A DNA stretch of 15,415 nt from JAWXTP01 sp044433415. GTDB taxonomy: Bacteria > Bacteroidota > Bacteroidia > Bacteroidales > Rikenellaceae. The position numbers and the translations under genes are program-made. The notes beneath the pieces were generated by a model. The model was given only the letters and a program-made list of their open reading frames with translations, had not been told where the DNA came from and made no database searches. Positions 6,009-14,833 of this stretch are shown here, in pieces. Location of the stretch: the NCBI GenBank assembly GCA_044433415.1, contig JAWXTP010000066.1, positions 1 to 15,415 on the forward strand, read 5' to 3'. Numbering within the stretch: the stretch's first letter is position 1; every line of letters starts with the position of its first letter.

Positions 6009-7838
6009 ATGAAAACTTTTTTAAGAATTTTTCACTATGCTAGACCAGTTGAAAAGTACGCTATACCATATTTTTTCTGTGTTATATTACATGCGATTTT
6101 CAATACTCTAACATTTTCACTTATAATCCCTGTTTTGACAACTCTTTTCGATGGTGATGCTATGAAGGTTGCCGTTACGGAGATGCCTCAACTAGAGCTT
6201 TCTACTTCTTGTTTTGAGAATGTATTGAAATTTTTTATATTTAAGCAGTTTGGACTAGATTACAGTATTCAAGATGTACTTTTCTTTATGAGTATTTTGG
6301 TTGTTCTTGTTGTTCTTCTAAGTAATATTTTCCGTTTTGCATCGCAAAAAATTATGGAGAACTTTAGAATACATACTCTTCAAAACCTGAGAGATTCATT
6401 GTTTAAAAATATAATGCGATTGAATGTACGTTTCTTTAGTAATGAACGTAAGGGAGATATTCTTTCAAAACTTACATCTGATATTAATGTAGTACAGTTT
6501 TGTGTTACTAATACTTTGCAAGTTGCCTTTAAGGAGCCCGCTCTTATAATTGGTTATTTTATAGCGTTATTAACAATTAGTGGAAAACTTACACTTTTTG
6601 TACTTATGATGTTGCCTTTCACAGCGTTAATTATAGGTTTTATTGTTAAAAAACTTCGCAGACAGGCTAAAGAAGCTCAGGAGTCTCTAGGAGAGATGAT
6701 TTCTGTAGCTGAAGAAGCTCTTACAGGCGTGAAAGTTATAAAGTCTTACAATGCTGTAGATTATATCATAGGTAAGTTCATTTCTATTGATAATCGTTAT
6801 TCGACAATAATGAGAAATATGGCTACTAGACAGCAAATAGCTAGCCCTATGAGTGAGTTTCTTGGTGTTTCTGCCGTTGCTGTAATTTTAATTTATGGTG
6901 GTGGTATGGTAGTAGGTGGTGAGCTTGATGCAAGTGCTTTCTTGGCTTATATTGCTATGTTCTCACAGGTGACACGCCCTGCACGCTCTATTGCAGACTC
7001 ATTTAGTACCATACATCAAGGTATAGCTGCTGGTGACCGTGTTATTGAGCTTATAGATATGAAACCAACAATCACAGATGATAATTCAGATTTGTTTTTA
7101 GAGGAATTTAAAGAGAAGATTGAATTTAAGAATGTGAGTTTTAAATATGATGACAGCGAAAAAATTATCTTAGATAATGTTTCGTTTACTGTTAATAAAG
7201 GTGAAACTGTAGCTATTGTAGGTAGCTCTGGTGGTGGTAAGTCTACTATTGCGAACTTGTTACCTCGTTTTTATGATACCTTAGAGGGGGAAATACTTAT
7301 TGATGGTAAAAATATAAAAGATTATAAGATAAGTTCACTTCGTAATGTTATGAGTTATGTATCTCAAGAGGTAACTTTATTTAATGATACCATTAAAAAC
7401 AATATTACCCTAGGTAATAAATCAGCTAGTGAGGAAGAAATAGTATATGCAGCAAAAGTGGCCAATGCCGATAAGTTTATTAGAGAGACAATAGATGGTT
7501 ATAACACTAATATCGGAGATAGCGGTGTGAAACTTTCAGGTGGTCAACGTCAAAGATTAAGTATAGCGCGTGCCATTCTTCGTAATCCTCAAATTCTAAT
7601 ACTTGATGAAGCTACTTCTGCACTAGATACAGAAAGTGAAAAACTTGTACAAGAAGCTCTAGATAAACTTCTTCAAAACCGTACATCTTTAGTCATTGCT
7701 CACCGTTTAAGTACTATTCAACATGCAGATAAAATTGTAGTAGTTGACGCAGGAAAAGTAATAGAGCAAGGTACCCATAAAGAACTATTAGAGGTAGACG
7801 GTGTGTATAAAAAACTAATTGATATGCAACAGCTGTAG
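6009..7838 (+). CDS. ABC transporter, fused permease/ATPase exporter (MsbA-like)
   Basis: A half-transporter that should work as a homodimer in the inner membrane, exporting a lipid or hydrophobic substrate. The membrane domain covers about residues 15-340 with six expected helices, including clear ones near 19-44, 88-108, 176-190, 193-213 and 284-303. The stretch between the first two helices (about 46-87) is longer than in E. coli MsbA. The nucleotide-binding domain starts at about 370 with Walker A GSSGGGKST (405-413), Q-loop SQE (452-454), signature LSGGQ (509-513), Walker B ILILDE (529-534), D-loop SALD and H-loop H565 in IAHRLS. All catalytic residues are present, so it should be active. 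Lipid A-core flipping is the MsbA role in Gram-negatives, but many Bacteroidota carry several paralogues, so the substrate is not assigned. It ends 77 bases before a secreted hydrolase, with no obvious terminator between. Confidence 0.93.
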   Translation: MKTFLRIFHYARPVEKYAIPYFFCVILHAIFNTLTFSLIIPVLTTLFDGDAMKVAVTEMPQLELSTSCFENVLKFFIFKQFGLDYSIQDVLFFMSILVVLVVLLSNIFRFASQKIMENFRIHTLQNLRDSLFKNIMRLNVRFFSNERKGDILSKLTSDINVVQFCVTNTLQVAFKEPALIIGYFIALLTISGKLTLFVLMMLPFTALIIGFIVKKLRRQAKEAQESLGEMISVAEEALTGVKVIKSYNAVDYIIGKFISIDNRYSTIMRNMATRQQIASPMSEFLGVSAVAVILIYGGGMVVGGELDASAFLAYIAMFSQVTRPARSIADSFSTIHQGIAAGDRVIELIDMKPTITDDNSDLFLEEFKEKIEFKNVSFKYDDSEKIILDNVSFTVNKGETVAIVGSSGGGKSTIANLLPRFYDTLEGEILIDGKNIKDYKISSLRNVMSYVSQEVTLFNDTIKNNITLGNKSASEEEIVYAAKVANADKFIRETIDGYNTNIGDSGVKLSGGQRQRLSIARAILRNPQILILDEATSALDTESEKLVQEALDKLLQNRTSLVIAHRLSTIQHADKIVVVDAGKVIEQGTHKELLEVDGVYKKLIDMQQL

Positions 7839-7915
7839 GACTTTGTTAATTATAATCTTCATATAGATAACACTCCATAAAAAACTAAAAATATAATAAC
7901 CTAAAATCAAAAATT

Positions 7916-10420
7916 ATGTTAAAGAAACTAATTCTTTCAGGTTGTGCTTTCTGTTTCGCGGCTATCACTATAGCTCAGAACAAAGCAACACAAGGTGATA
8001 TTGTTGAAATCTTCGGTAAAGAACGTACAGAACGTGTTGACGAGGGTGAAGTAGCCTACAAATTCACTGATGGCTACTTCTTGCCTAATAGTGTGCAAAA
8101 TGGCTATTTCTTTCAAAATAGAGACGTTATTGCATGGGAGCTTTTAGACGATAACTTTGTTGCTCCTACTCCTGATAATCTAACAGCTACAAATTATGGT
8201 AGAACAAGGGAGAATATTCAATGGACTCCAATTTCAGTAGATGAGAAAGGCGCTTTCAAAGATAGAGGTTTAAGAAATGCTTACCTTTATAGTGAATATA
8301 ACTCACCTAAAGAAGAGGTGTTATTGCTTCAATCTACAGCAAATATGCGTAGCTTCATTAATGGCATGCCTCACGAGGGTGACTATTATGACTTTGCTTA
8401 TACGCTTATCCCTTTCAAAGCTAAAAAAGGTGTAAATCAATTTGTATTTACTCCAGGTAGATATGGTTATGTTGAGGGTTCTATTATTAGACCTGACCAA
8501 CCAGTTATGTTCTCAAAACGTGATATGACTTTATGTAACTTAATCATAGGTGAAACAGACGAAAAATGGGCTGCTATTAGAGTTGTGAACTCTTCAAGCA
8601 AAACTATCAAAGGTTTGACTATCAAATGTGAACTTGAAACGGGAGAAGTTGCTACTTATAAGACAGGTGACGTAATGGATATGTCTACAAGAAAACTTCC
8701 TTACCTTGTCCCTGCTTCAAAAAGTACTGAAGAAGGTAAAATTAAAGCTACTTTAACACTTACTGATGCAAAAGGTAAAGTTATAGATACAGCAGAACTA
8801 GAGTATAGAAATGCAGATAGTGGTAAAGTTAACGAACGTACGTTTGTAAGTAAAATAGATGGTTCTGTTCAATATTTCAGTTTAAAACCTTCATTAACTA
8901 AAGGCGAAGGTCAAGCACTTTTCTTATCAGTTCACGGTGCTAGTGTTGAAGCTCGTAATCAAGCTAGAGCTTACGCCGCTAAAGATTGGGGTCACATAGT
9001 ATGTCCTACTAACCGTCGTCCTTTTGGTTACAACTGGGAAGATGTTGGTCGTAAAGACGCTATAGAGGTATTAGAAGTTGCTAGAGAACTACTTAAAACT
9101 GACCCTCAAAAAACTTACCTTACTGGTCACTCTATGGGTGGTCACGGCACTTGGCACATAGGTGTTACTTATCCTGATAAGTTTGCTGCTATAGCTCCTT
9201 GTGCTAGCTATCCTGATATTGCAGATTATGGTATGAATAAACTTGATACTGAGAACAAGACAATAGAGCAGTTTTCTATGGTTCAACGTGCAGCACATGC
9301 AGGTCGTACAAAATCTTTAAAACGTAACTATTTACAGTCGGGAGTTTACATTCTTCATGGCGATGCAGATAAAGTTGTTCCTATTGACTTAGTACGTGAC
9401 ATGCGCCAGATATTAGCAACTTATCACCCAGATGTTGCATGGTATGAATATCCAGGTGGTTCACACTGGTATAGCAATGAGAGTGTAGACTGGAAACCTA
9501 TCTTTGACTACTACAAATGGCACACTATTCCTGCAACAAAAGATGTTAAGCACATAGAATTCTGGACAGCTTCACCAGGAGTTTCTGCTTCAAATTACTG
9601 GGCTACAATAGCTCAACAATTAGAACCTTACAACTATTCTAATATTGTTTTAGACGTTGTAAATGATAGTATAGTAGGTAAAACAGAAAATGTATCTGTA
9701 TTGAAGTTTGACTTTAACAATATGCCTGTTTCTGGTGCTACAGTAATTGCAATTGATGGTTCTAACTTTACTGTTGACGGCAAAGACGTTGTTACTATCA
9801 GAAAAGAGAATGGCACTTGGAAACAAAGTGAACTAAACGCATTTGAGAAATCAGATGTTAGAGCAGGTAACTTCAAAGATGTATTTGATAATAACGTAGT
9901 ATTTGTTTACTCTACAGCTGGTAGCAAGGTAGAGAACGAATGGTATAAAAACAAAGCTCGTTATGATGCAGAAACTATGTTATATAGAGGTAACGGTTCA
10001 ATAGAGGTAGTTTCTGATGTTGAGTTCCTAAAAGGTGACTTTAGCTGTCGTAATGTGATGATTTACGGTAACTCTAAAACAAATAAGGCATGGAATTCTT
10101 TATTAGTGGATTGTCCTATTAAAGTAACAGGTACAGCTATTGAATTAGGTGATAAGACTTTCACAGGAGATGATTATGCTACTTATTTTGTTTACCCAAG
10201 AAGTGGTTGTAGCAAAACTTTAGTAGGTGTTGTTGCTGGTACAGGTATTAAAGGAGCTCGCGCTACTTATCCTAATGATTATATGCTTGCAAACACTGGT
10301 TTCCCTGATGTAATGGTATTTAATTTTGATATGTTACGTGATGGTTTAAGAAATGTAAGTTTAGGCTTCTTTGATAATAACTGGAGTTTAGAGAACTCAG
10401 AATTTGTATTTGCTCAGTAG
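7916..10420 (+). CDS. Secreted alpha/beta hydrolase, prolyl oligopeptidase-like serine hydrolase
   Basis: An 834-residue exported serine hydrolase. The N-terminus (LKKLILSGCAFCFAAITIAQ) is a signal peptide with a likely SPase I site after Ala20, giving the frequent Bacteroidota +1 Gln. Residues 21-320 are beta-rich without a recognised catalytic motif. The alpha/beta hydrolase core spans about 325-540: LFLSVHGAS carries the oxyanion-side strand, GHSMGGHGTW (404-413) holds nucleophile S406, HGDADKVVP (481-489) holds the acid, probably D485, and GGSHWY holds H517. About 295 residues follow (541-834) with no domain I can name; it is neither a typical T9SS sorting domain nor an anchor. The core resembles S9 peptidases and feruloyl- or acetyl-esterase-type proteins, so substrate and peptidase versus esterase activity stay open. 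It probably acts in the periplasm or at the cell surface. The codons are regular and the gene ends at a strong terminator. Confidence 0.88.
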   Translation: MLKKLILSGCAFCFAAITIAQNKATQGDIVEIFGKERTERVDEGEVAYKFTDGYFLPNSVQNGYFFQNRDVIAWELLDDNFVAPTPDNLTATNYGRTRENIQWTPISVDEKGAFKDRGLRNAYLYSEYNSPKEEVLLLQSTANMRSFINGMPHEGDYYDFAYTLIPFKAKKGVNQFVFTPGRYGYVEGSIIRPDQPVMFSKRDMTLCNLIIGETDEKWAAIRVVNSSSKTIKGLTIKCELETGEVATYKTGDVMDMSTRKLPYLVPASKSTEEGKIKATLTLTDAKGKVIDTAELEYRNADSGKVNERTFVSKIDGSVQYFSLKPSLTKGEGQALFLSVHGASVEARNQARAYAAKDWGHIVCPTNRRPFGYNWEDVGRKDAIEVLEVARELLKTDPQKTYLTGHSMGGHGTWHIGVTYPDKFAAIAPCASYPDIADYGMNKLDTENKTIEQFSMVQRAAHAGRTKSLKRNYLQSGVYILHGDADKVVPIDLVRDMRQILATYHPDVAWYEYPGGSHWYSNESVDWKPIFDYYKWHTIPATKDVKHIEFWTASPGVSASNYWATIAQQLEPYNYSNIVLDVVNDSIVGKTENVSVLKFDFNNMPVSGATVIAIDGSNFTVDGKDVVTIRKENGTWKQSELNAFEKSDVRAGNFKDVFDNNVVFVYSTAGSKVENEWYKNKARYDAETMLYRGNGSIEVVSDVEFLKGDFSCRNVMIYGNSKTNKAWNSLLVDCPIKVTGTAIELGDKTFTGDDYATYFVYPRSGCSKTLVGVVAGTGIKGARATYPNDYMLANTGFPDVMVFNFDMLRDGLRNVSLGFFDNNWSLENSEFVFAQ

Positions 10421-10445
10421 CAGATAAGATAATTTAACACAAGAT

Positions 10446-10476
10446 AGGCTGGTTCTTCGATAAGAGGAATCAGCCT
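10446..10476 (+). terminator. Intrinsic terminator after the secreted hydrolase
   Basis: AGGCTGGTTCTTC (10446-10458) pairs over 13 bp, with two G-U pairs, with GAGGAATCAGCCT (10464-10476) around a GATAA loop, then TATTGTTTAT. It begins 26 bases past the hydrolase stop, the right place to end that transcript before the convergent genes on the other strand. Confidence 0.85.
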
Positions 10477-10674
10477 TATTGTTTATATCAAATTCTAAGA
10501 ATATCAAATCCATAAGCGTCACTATAAAAATGCTTACGTTACTAAAAATCTTATATTAACAGAAAAACAATAGCAATTAATTCAAGTCACATTTCACCAA
10601 ATACAAAACATAACTTGAATTACCTATTTTAGCAACTTTTGCTAGTACAATGAAAAAGATTGGAGATAACATAC
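10477..10674. repeat. Convergent intergenic gap with two further inverted repeats
   Basis: No ORF is evident. TAATTCAAGT (10578-10587) and ACTTGAATTA (10613-10622) form a perfect 10-bp inverted repeat around 25 bases. TAGCAA and TTGCTA (10630-10635 and 10639-10644) form a tight hairpin with a 3-base loop. Both lie between converging transcription units and may act as extra transcript ends or processing structures. The rest is AT-rich. Confidence 0.4.
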
Positions 10675-10694
10675 CCTATAATAACTATTATAGG
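10675..10694 (-). terminator. Hairpin just past the Wzc-like gene
   Basis: CCTATAATA (10675-10683) and TATTATAGG (10686-10694) form a perfect 9-bp inverted repeat with a two-base centre. It begins 4 bases after the minus-strand stop codon at 10699. The nearest minus-strand T run (CTTTTTC) is about 20 bases further on, so it is a probable but not textbook terminator. Confidence 0.5.
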
Positions 10695-10698
10695 AATT

Positions 10699-13095
10699 TT
10701 AAATTCCAAATATAACCTTTATATAATAGCGAAGATTCTTTTTTATCGTTTCCCCATAGCCATAATTACAATCATACCCGTAACCATTTACTAGATTATT
10801 CATGCTTACATAATTTAAGACAACTAACATATTTGTTATCTTTTTAGACTTATAAATATCTGCCAAATAAGGAAGTTGGTTCTTGCTAAACACACCTGAA
10901 CGAACTGTCATTATTGTAATATCAGCATATTTTATACAAATAGCAGTATCAGAGACTATACCATAGGGCACAGAGTCTATAAGGATATAATCATATTCTT
11001 CTTTTAATTTCTTTATTAGAATGGCTAAACGCCCATTATCTAATAATTCAGCAGGATTTGGAGGTAATATTCCTGAGGGAATTACATCAAGATTACTGTC
11101 CTTATATCTAAATATAATATCTTCTACATTATCTACTCTTCCATTAAGGTATGTTGATAGTCCTAACTGCTTATTATTAAAACCTAATCGCTTTGTAAGT
11201 GTAGCCTTACGCAAATCTATATCTAACAATATAACTTTTGCCTTAGTTAACGCAAAAGCTGTAGCTAAGTTTGATGTTATAAAAGTTTTACCTGCATTAG
11301 GATTAAATGATGTAATAAGTATTACATTACCTGTATCTAAAGAATTTGTCATCTTGATATTATCTCGTAATAACCTAAATGATTCATTTATTAAATTTCT
11401 ACTTCCATCTTCAATAACAATATTTTTCTTATTTTTAATATAAGGCAATTCTCCAATAAATGGAATATCTACAAAATCTACAATTTCTTTTTTTGTATAC
11501 ACACGTGTATTAAATAAAGAATGTATACACATTACAATAATAGGAATAATACCACCTAACATTAAACAAATCAAAATAAATTGGATTCTATTAGGCGAGA
11601 TTGGATGTATAGGACCATCGGCAGTATCTATAATTGAACAATTACTTTTAATAGTAGTAAGTTGTATTTCTATCTCCTCCTGTTTCTTTAAAAGATATAA
11701 ATACAATTCTTCTTTTATTTTTAATTGCCTTTCAATATTAATAATATATTTCTGTTGTGTAGAAACGTTTGCTATTTTAGAACTGCTTTTATTTTTCTCA
11801 CTATCATATTTATTCAATTTAATATCAAGAGAGGCTATTAAGTTTTCAATAGAATTTATGATGGATGCACGAATAGAAACTAGAGTTGAGTTTAATTCTA
11901 CCACTACAGGATTGTTCTCACTACTATTAATGATAAGATTATTACGTCGAGTCATAAGCTCATTGTATGTAGACACCTGACTTTCTATACCACTACTATT
12001 AATACCAATATTGATAGGAATAAGTTCTTCTTGTTTAGAGTTATCACACATATACTCCTTCATATACTTTGCCATCCCTAACTGATTCTCTATATCTAAT
12101 ACTTCTGTATCTAGCTTTGAATAGTTCTGAAGATACATAGAGCCTACTGAAAATATATCTGTTAACTTATTTTTCCTTTTATAATCTTCAATATCTGAAT
12201 CTATTAACTGCAAAGCATTTTCTAGAACCTTTGCTTTCTCTTTAATAAAATTAAGTGTATTTGTAAGAATATAATTTTCATCTTCAACCATAGAGGTTTT
12301 ATACACATTAATTAATGTATTTAGTATATCTTCCGCTCTTTTGGCATGAACATCCACTATTGATATACTTACTAAAGAGGATGATTTATCAACCTCTTTA
12401 ACGTTAAGTTCAGAAACATAAGCCTTGGCTAATTCTTTTGAATCTACCTTTGATATGGTTATTGCATTTTCGTAATAGTAATCAGTCATGTATATTGTAG
12501 GTGTTATTTTAACTATCCCATAAGGTGTTGTGATTACTTCATTTAAATGAGCTTCTATTTTCTTACCTAGCACACCTTCATCCTCTTCTTCATTCATTTT
12601 TATAAAGATACTGCTATCCCTAGATATCATAACCTCACAGATAAAGGTACTATTTTTAGCTATATCATCAATATATTCAATATTGATAGGAGACGTATTG
12701 TATAAATCGTTAAATTTGAGTCTGTTTTTTATTTGGTAATTAGTTTCTAGGTTAAGCCCCTGAACAACTTTCATCATCATTCTCCTACTTGTGATAATAC
12801 CCACTTCATCATTTATAGAATTTGTATTTAATGAAAATATGTCTTGAAATGGTACAACTTCACCTAAAGAAGTTCCTCTTTTACTCCCTTTTATAAGTAT
12901 TGTCGCTGTTCGTGAATAGGTTTCTTGAGTACTTTGAATATAGAACTCTCCTAATATATATGCGGAGATTATTGATACTATAAACCATAATCTCCGCCTC
13001 CATACTTTTGAAAATAAATTAGCAACATTAATAGTACTTGATTGATTTGTTTCTTTGAAATCAATTAAGTCAAAATAATTTATTTTATGGCTCAT
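10699..13095 (-). CDS. Wzc-type polysaccharide co-polymerase / bacterial tyrosine autokinase
   Basis: A 798-residue inner-membrane protein controlling capsule or exopolysaccharide chain length and export, with a cytoplasmic tyrosine kinase. The N-terminal Wzz domain starts at about 20 with TM1 near 36-53. A long periplasmic part with coiled-coil-like stretches (about 280-480) follows. A proline motif GPIHPISPNR (494-503) leads into TM2 at about 504-526. The BY-kinase domain carries ExxRxxR (E571, R574, R577), Walker A SFNPNAGKT (596-604), Walker A' VILLDIDLRK (621-630) and Walker B ILIDSVP (704-710). The tail has a tyrosine cluster around GYGYDCNYGYG (Y772, Y774, Y778, Y780) plus Y790 and Y791, the expected autophosphorylation sites. 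It follows the sugar transferase by 64 bases with no promoter between, so one operon is likely. No Wza exporter or Wzb phosphatase gene is adjacent. Confidence 0.94.
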   Translation of the reverse strand: MSHKINYFDLIDFKETNQSSTINVANLFSKVWRRRLWFIVSIISAYILGEFYIQSTQETYSRTATILIKGSKRGTSLGEVVPFQDIFSLNTNSINDEVGIITSRRMMMKVVQGLNLETNYQIKNRLKFNDLYNTSPINIEYIDDIAKNSTFICEVMISRDSSIFIKMNEEEDEGVLGKKIEAHLNEVITTPYGIVKITPTIYMTDYYYENAITISKVDSKELAKAYVSELNVKEVDKSSSLVSISIVDVHAKRAEDILNTLINVYKTSMVEDENYILTNTLNFIKEKAKVLENALQLIDSDIEDYKRKNKLTDIFSVGSMYLQNYSKLDTEVLDIENQLGMAKYMKEYMCDNSKQEELIPINIGINSSGIESQVSTYNELMTRRNNLIINSSENNPVVVELNSTLVSIRASIINSIENLIASLDIKLNKYDSEKNKSSSKIANVSTQQKYIINIERQLKIKEELYLYLLKKQEEIEIQLTTIKSNCSIIDTADGPIHPISPNRIQFILICLMLGGIIPIIVMCIHSLFNTRVYTKKEIVDFVDIPFIGELPYIKNKKNIVIEDGSRNLINESFRLLRDNIKMTNSLDTGNVILITSFNPNAGKTFITSNLATAFALTKAKVILLDIDLRKATLTKRLGFNNKQLGLSTYLNGRVDNVEDIIFRYKDSNLDVIPSGILPPNPAELLDNGRLAILIKKLKEEYDYILIDSVPYGIVSDTAICIKYADITIMTVRSGVFSKNQLPYLADIYKSKKITNMLVVLNYVSMNNLVNGYGYDCNYGYGETIKKNLRYYIKVIFGI

Positions 13096-13159
13096 AATAT
13101 TAATTATTTAAAAATCCGATGTTATAAAAAGTAAAGAAAATAAATTATTAGAGCTAATT

Positions 13160-14641
13160 CTATTCGCTTCTATAACCTTTAAAAATTATATTAATAAATA
13201 TTTTCCAAAAATATATCCAATCAGTTTGGATTGGATCATTCAAATAAGACTCAATATAACGTTTCTCACTTTCTTGTTTTTCTTCTATAGACTCTGGAAG
13301 ATCTGCATAAAAAGGTGGGAAAAGACCAGGCTTTACTTTTTGTCTTATTCCTATTGTGTCATCAGCATATAAACTAAGATAATGAGCACTTAAAGGTCGT
13401 ACTCCAACTAATTTCAAATCTCCTTTTATTAAATTTATTATCATAGGTAATTCATCTACAAACAGTTTTCTCATTAACCGTCCCAAAGCACTAACTCGAT
13501 AATCGTTATTATAACGACAACTATCATTAGTTAAGCCTTCTGTTTTATAAATATAGGGTTGTAAATACTCTGAATAGGCATGCATGGTTCTAAACTTATA
13601 AACATTTATATCTTTACCATTTAAACCTGTCCTCTTTAAACAAATAAAAATACCATAAGAAGGAGTATCATTACTCATAGGCTCCTTCTTTCTTTGAGCT
13701 ACAATATATAACTTCCCTGAGTGTATTTTCTCATAAATCACTTCAAAACCTGCTCTATACAATCTACCAAGCACTTCGACACGGGTTAACACACGCCGTT
13801 CTCCTTTTGTTAGCCAATAATAAATACTTTTAATGAACATAAGTTTTGGCATTACTCGATTTACTATATAATCCATTAAACAAATTATTTTACTGATAAA
13901 ATTAGGCATTTTATCAGTAAAATTATCGTTCCTAATTCCCGAAGTTACACATTTACAAACTACATAACCCTCACATTTTAGTTTATTATTAGTGTATGCA
14001 AAGAGCGTATTTATATGTTTGATATTATTGAGTGCTTTGTTATGGATAATTAAAGATGGGGATGCTGTAGTATCCTGTAAGATAACCATAGGGTTAGAAG
14101 TGTCAAAAACGACACTTGTATCAGACAATTTCGAAAATATTGACTCAACATCGTCAGGCTCTTTTTTTATGAAATCAATTATTATGTTTACATCTGGATT
14201 TTCAACAGACTTTATTTCTATATTTCTAATATTTTCTATATTTGGATTTGTTCCTTGCTCCGTATATAAATAAGGAAGTTTATGGCAGTAAATTGTACGA
14301 ACAACATAATAAAGTAAACTTTCAAAAAGAAATATTAAACTTGTTGCTACTAATATAGAGTAGTGATGTACACCTGCAAAGTTTTTATATAATAAAAATA
14401 ACAAGACACTTGAAAATAAATCTATCAACATTAAACCTGCCACAGCATATTTTAAGTTTTTATATTTACTAAAATTCAACTTACCTGTCAATATCCCAAT
14501 TATCACCCAAATAACAGACAACATAACTAACCAACTACAATGAGACTGATGTAAAAACAATCCACATATCCAAAAAGAAAATAAAGATATTATAACATCA
14601 AATAGAACTATGATAGCGTCTCGATTAAAGTGTTTCCTCAT
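13160..14641 (-). CDS. Polyprenyl-phosphate sugar-1-phosphate transferase (bacterial sugar transferase family)
   Basis: Probably initiates a repeat unit by moving a sugar-1-phosphate from a nucleotide sugar to undecaprenyl phosphate at the inner membrane. Four N-terminal helices lie at about 9-30, 34-52, 65-85 and 94-116. A soluble middle part (about 120-320) resembles no Rossmann domain of WbaP/WcaJ and contains a segment LTRVEVLGRLYRAGFEVIYE. The catalytic part has LKRTGLNGK (335-343), YKFRTM (348-353), ALGRLMRKLFVDELP (385-399) with the D396-E397 dyad, and LVGVRPL (411-417, usually VGPRPL). The usual re-entrant membrane helix and PVFFxQ stretch before KRxG are absent. I recall Bacteroidota relatives with this same middle-plus-catalytic layout, so it looks like a subfamily and not a broken gene. 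The sugar is unknown. It is the first gene of the unit with the Wzc-like gene. Confidence 0.9.
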   Translation of the reverse strand: MRKHFNRDAIIVLFDVIISLFSFWICGLFLHQSHCSWLVMLSVIWVIIGILTGKLNFSKYKNLKYAVAGLMLIDLFSSVLLFLLYKNFAGVHHYSILVATSLIFLFESLLYYVVRTIYCHKLPYLYTEQGTNPNIENIRNIEIKSVENPDVNIIIDFIKKEPDDVESIFSKLSDTSVVFDTSNPMVILQDTTASPSLIIHNKALNNIKHINTLFAYTNNKLKCEGYVVCKCVTSGIRNDNFTDKMPNFISKIICLMDYIVNRVMPKLMFIKSIYYWLTKGERRVLTRVEVLGRLYRAGFEVIYEKIHSGKLYIVAQRKKEPMSNDTPSYGIFICLKRTGLNGKDINVYKFRTMHAYSEYLQPYIYKTEGLTNDSCRYNNDYRVSALGRLMRKLFVDELPMIINLIKGDLKLVGVRPLSAHYLSLYADDTIGIRQKVKPGLFPPFYADLPESIEEKQESEKRYIESYLNDPIQTDWIYFWKIFINIIFKGYRSE

Positions 14642-14797
14642 ATTTAAATTTTTTACATTTATTTACTTATCTTAATTTGGGTTATTTAAGTATACTTGTT
14701 TTTAAGTATGTCCTATTTATACAGTGTGTCTTATCTTTAATCTACAATTCGCTAAAAATAAATATAATTCAATAACCCCTAGTCAAATAAAACAGAA
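14642..14797 (-). promoter_or_regulatory. Long 5' leader of the sugar transferase-wzc unit
   Basis: About 155 untranslated bases separate the inferred transcription start from the ATG. GGGTTATT and AATAACCC (plus strand 14679-14686 and 14771-14778) form an 8-bp long-range pair enclosing most of it. Inside are the palindrome AAGTATACTT (14688-14697) and a second AAGTAT (14704-14709), which allow two mutually exclusive small hairpins. It may be a regulatory leader; no terminator with a T run is clear and no ORF is seen. Confidence 0.35.
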
Positions 14798-14803
14798 CTA
14801 GAA

Positions 14804-14833
14804 CAAAGATAGAAAAAATAACTAGTTGACAAA
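14804..14833 (-). promoter_or_regulatory. Bacteroidota-type promoter for the sugar transferase-wzc unit
   Basis: On the minus strand TTTG (14830-14833), an 18-base spacer and TATCTTTG (14804-14811) match the consensus and are identical in both boxes and spacing to the HU promoter in this window. Transcription would start near 14797. Confidence 0.8.

Noticed and set aside
7916..7945. Lipobox-like LSGC at residues 7-10 of the secreted hydrolase
   Set aside because: The cysteine comes after only nine residues and is followed by more hydrophobic sequence ending in a good SPase I site (A20/Q21), so a lipoprotein signal is unlikely.
10578..10694. Inverted repeats as ends of an insertion sequence
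   Set aside because: No transposase frame lies between or beside them and no flanking target duplication is visible.
11021..11443. Plus-strand open frame of 140 codons opposite the Wzc kinase domain
   Set aside because: The minus strand in the same place carries the conserved Walker motifs; the plus frame is an antisense shadow in AT-rich DNA.
13992..14273. Plus-strand open frame of 93 codons within the sugar transferase
   Set aside because: Antisense to a coding region with family conservation on the minus strand; no promoter or homology seen.
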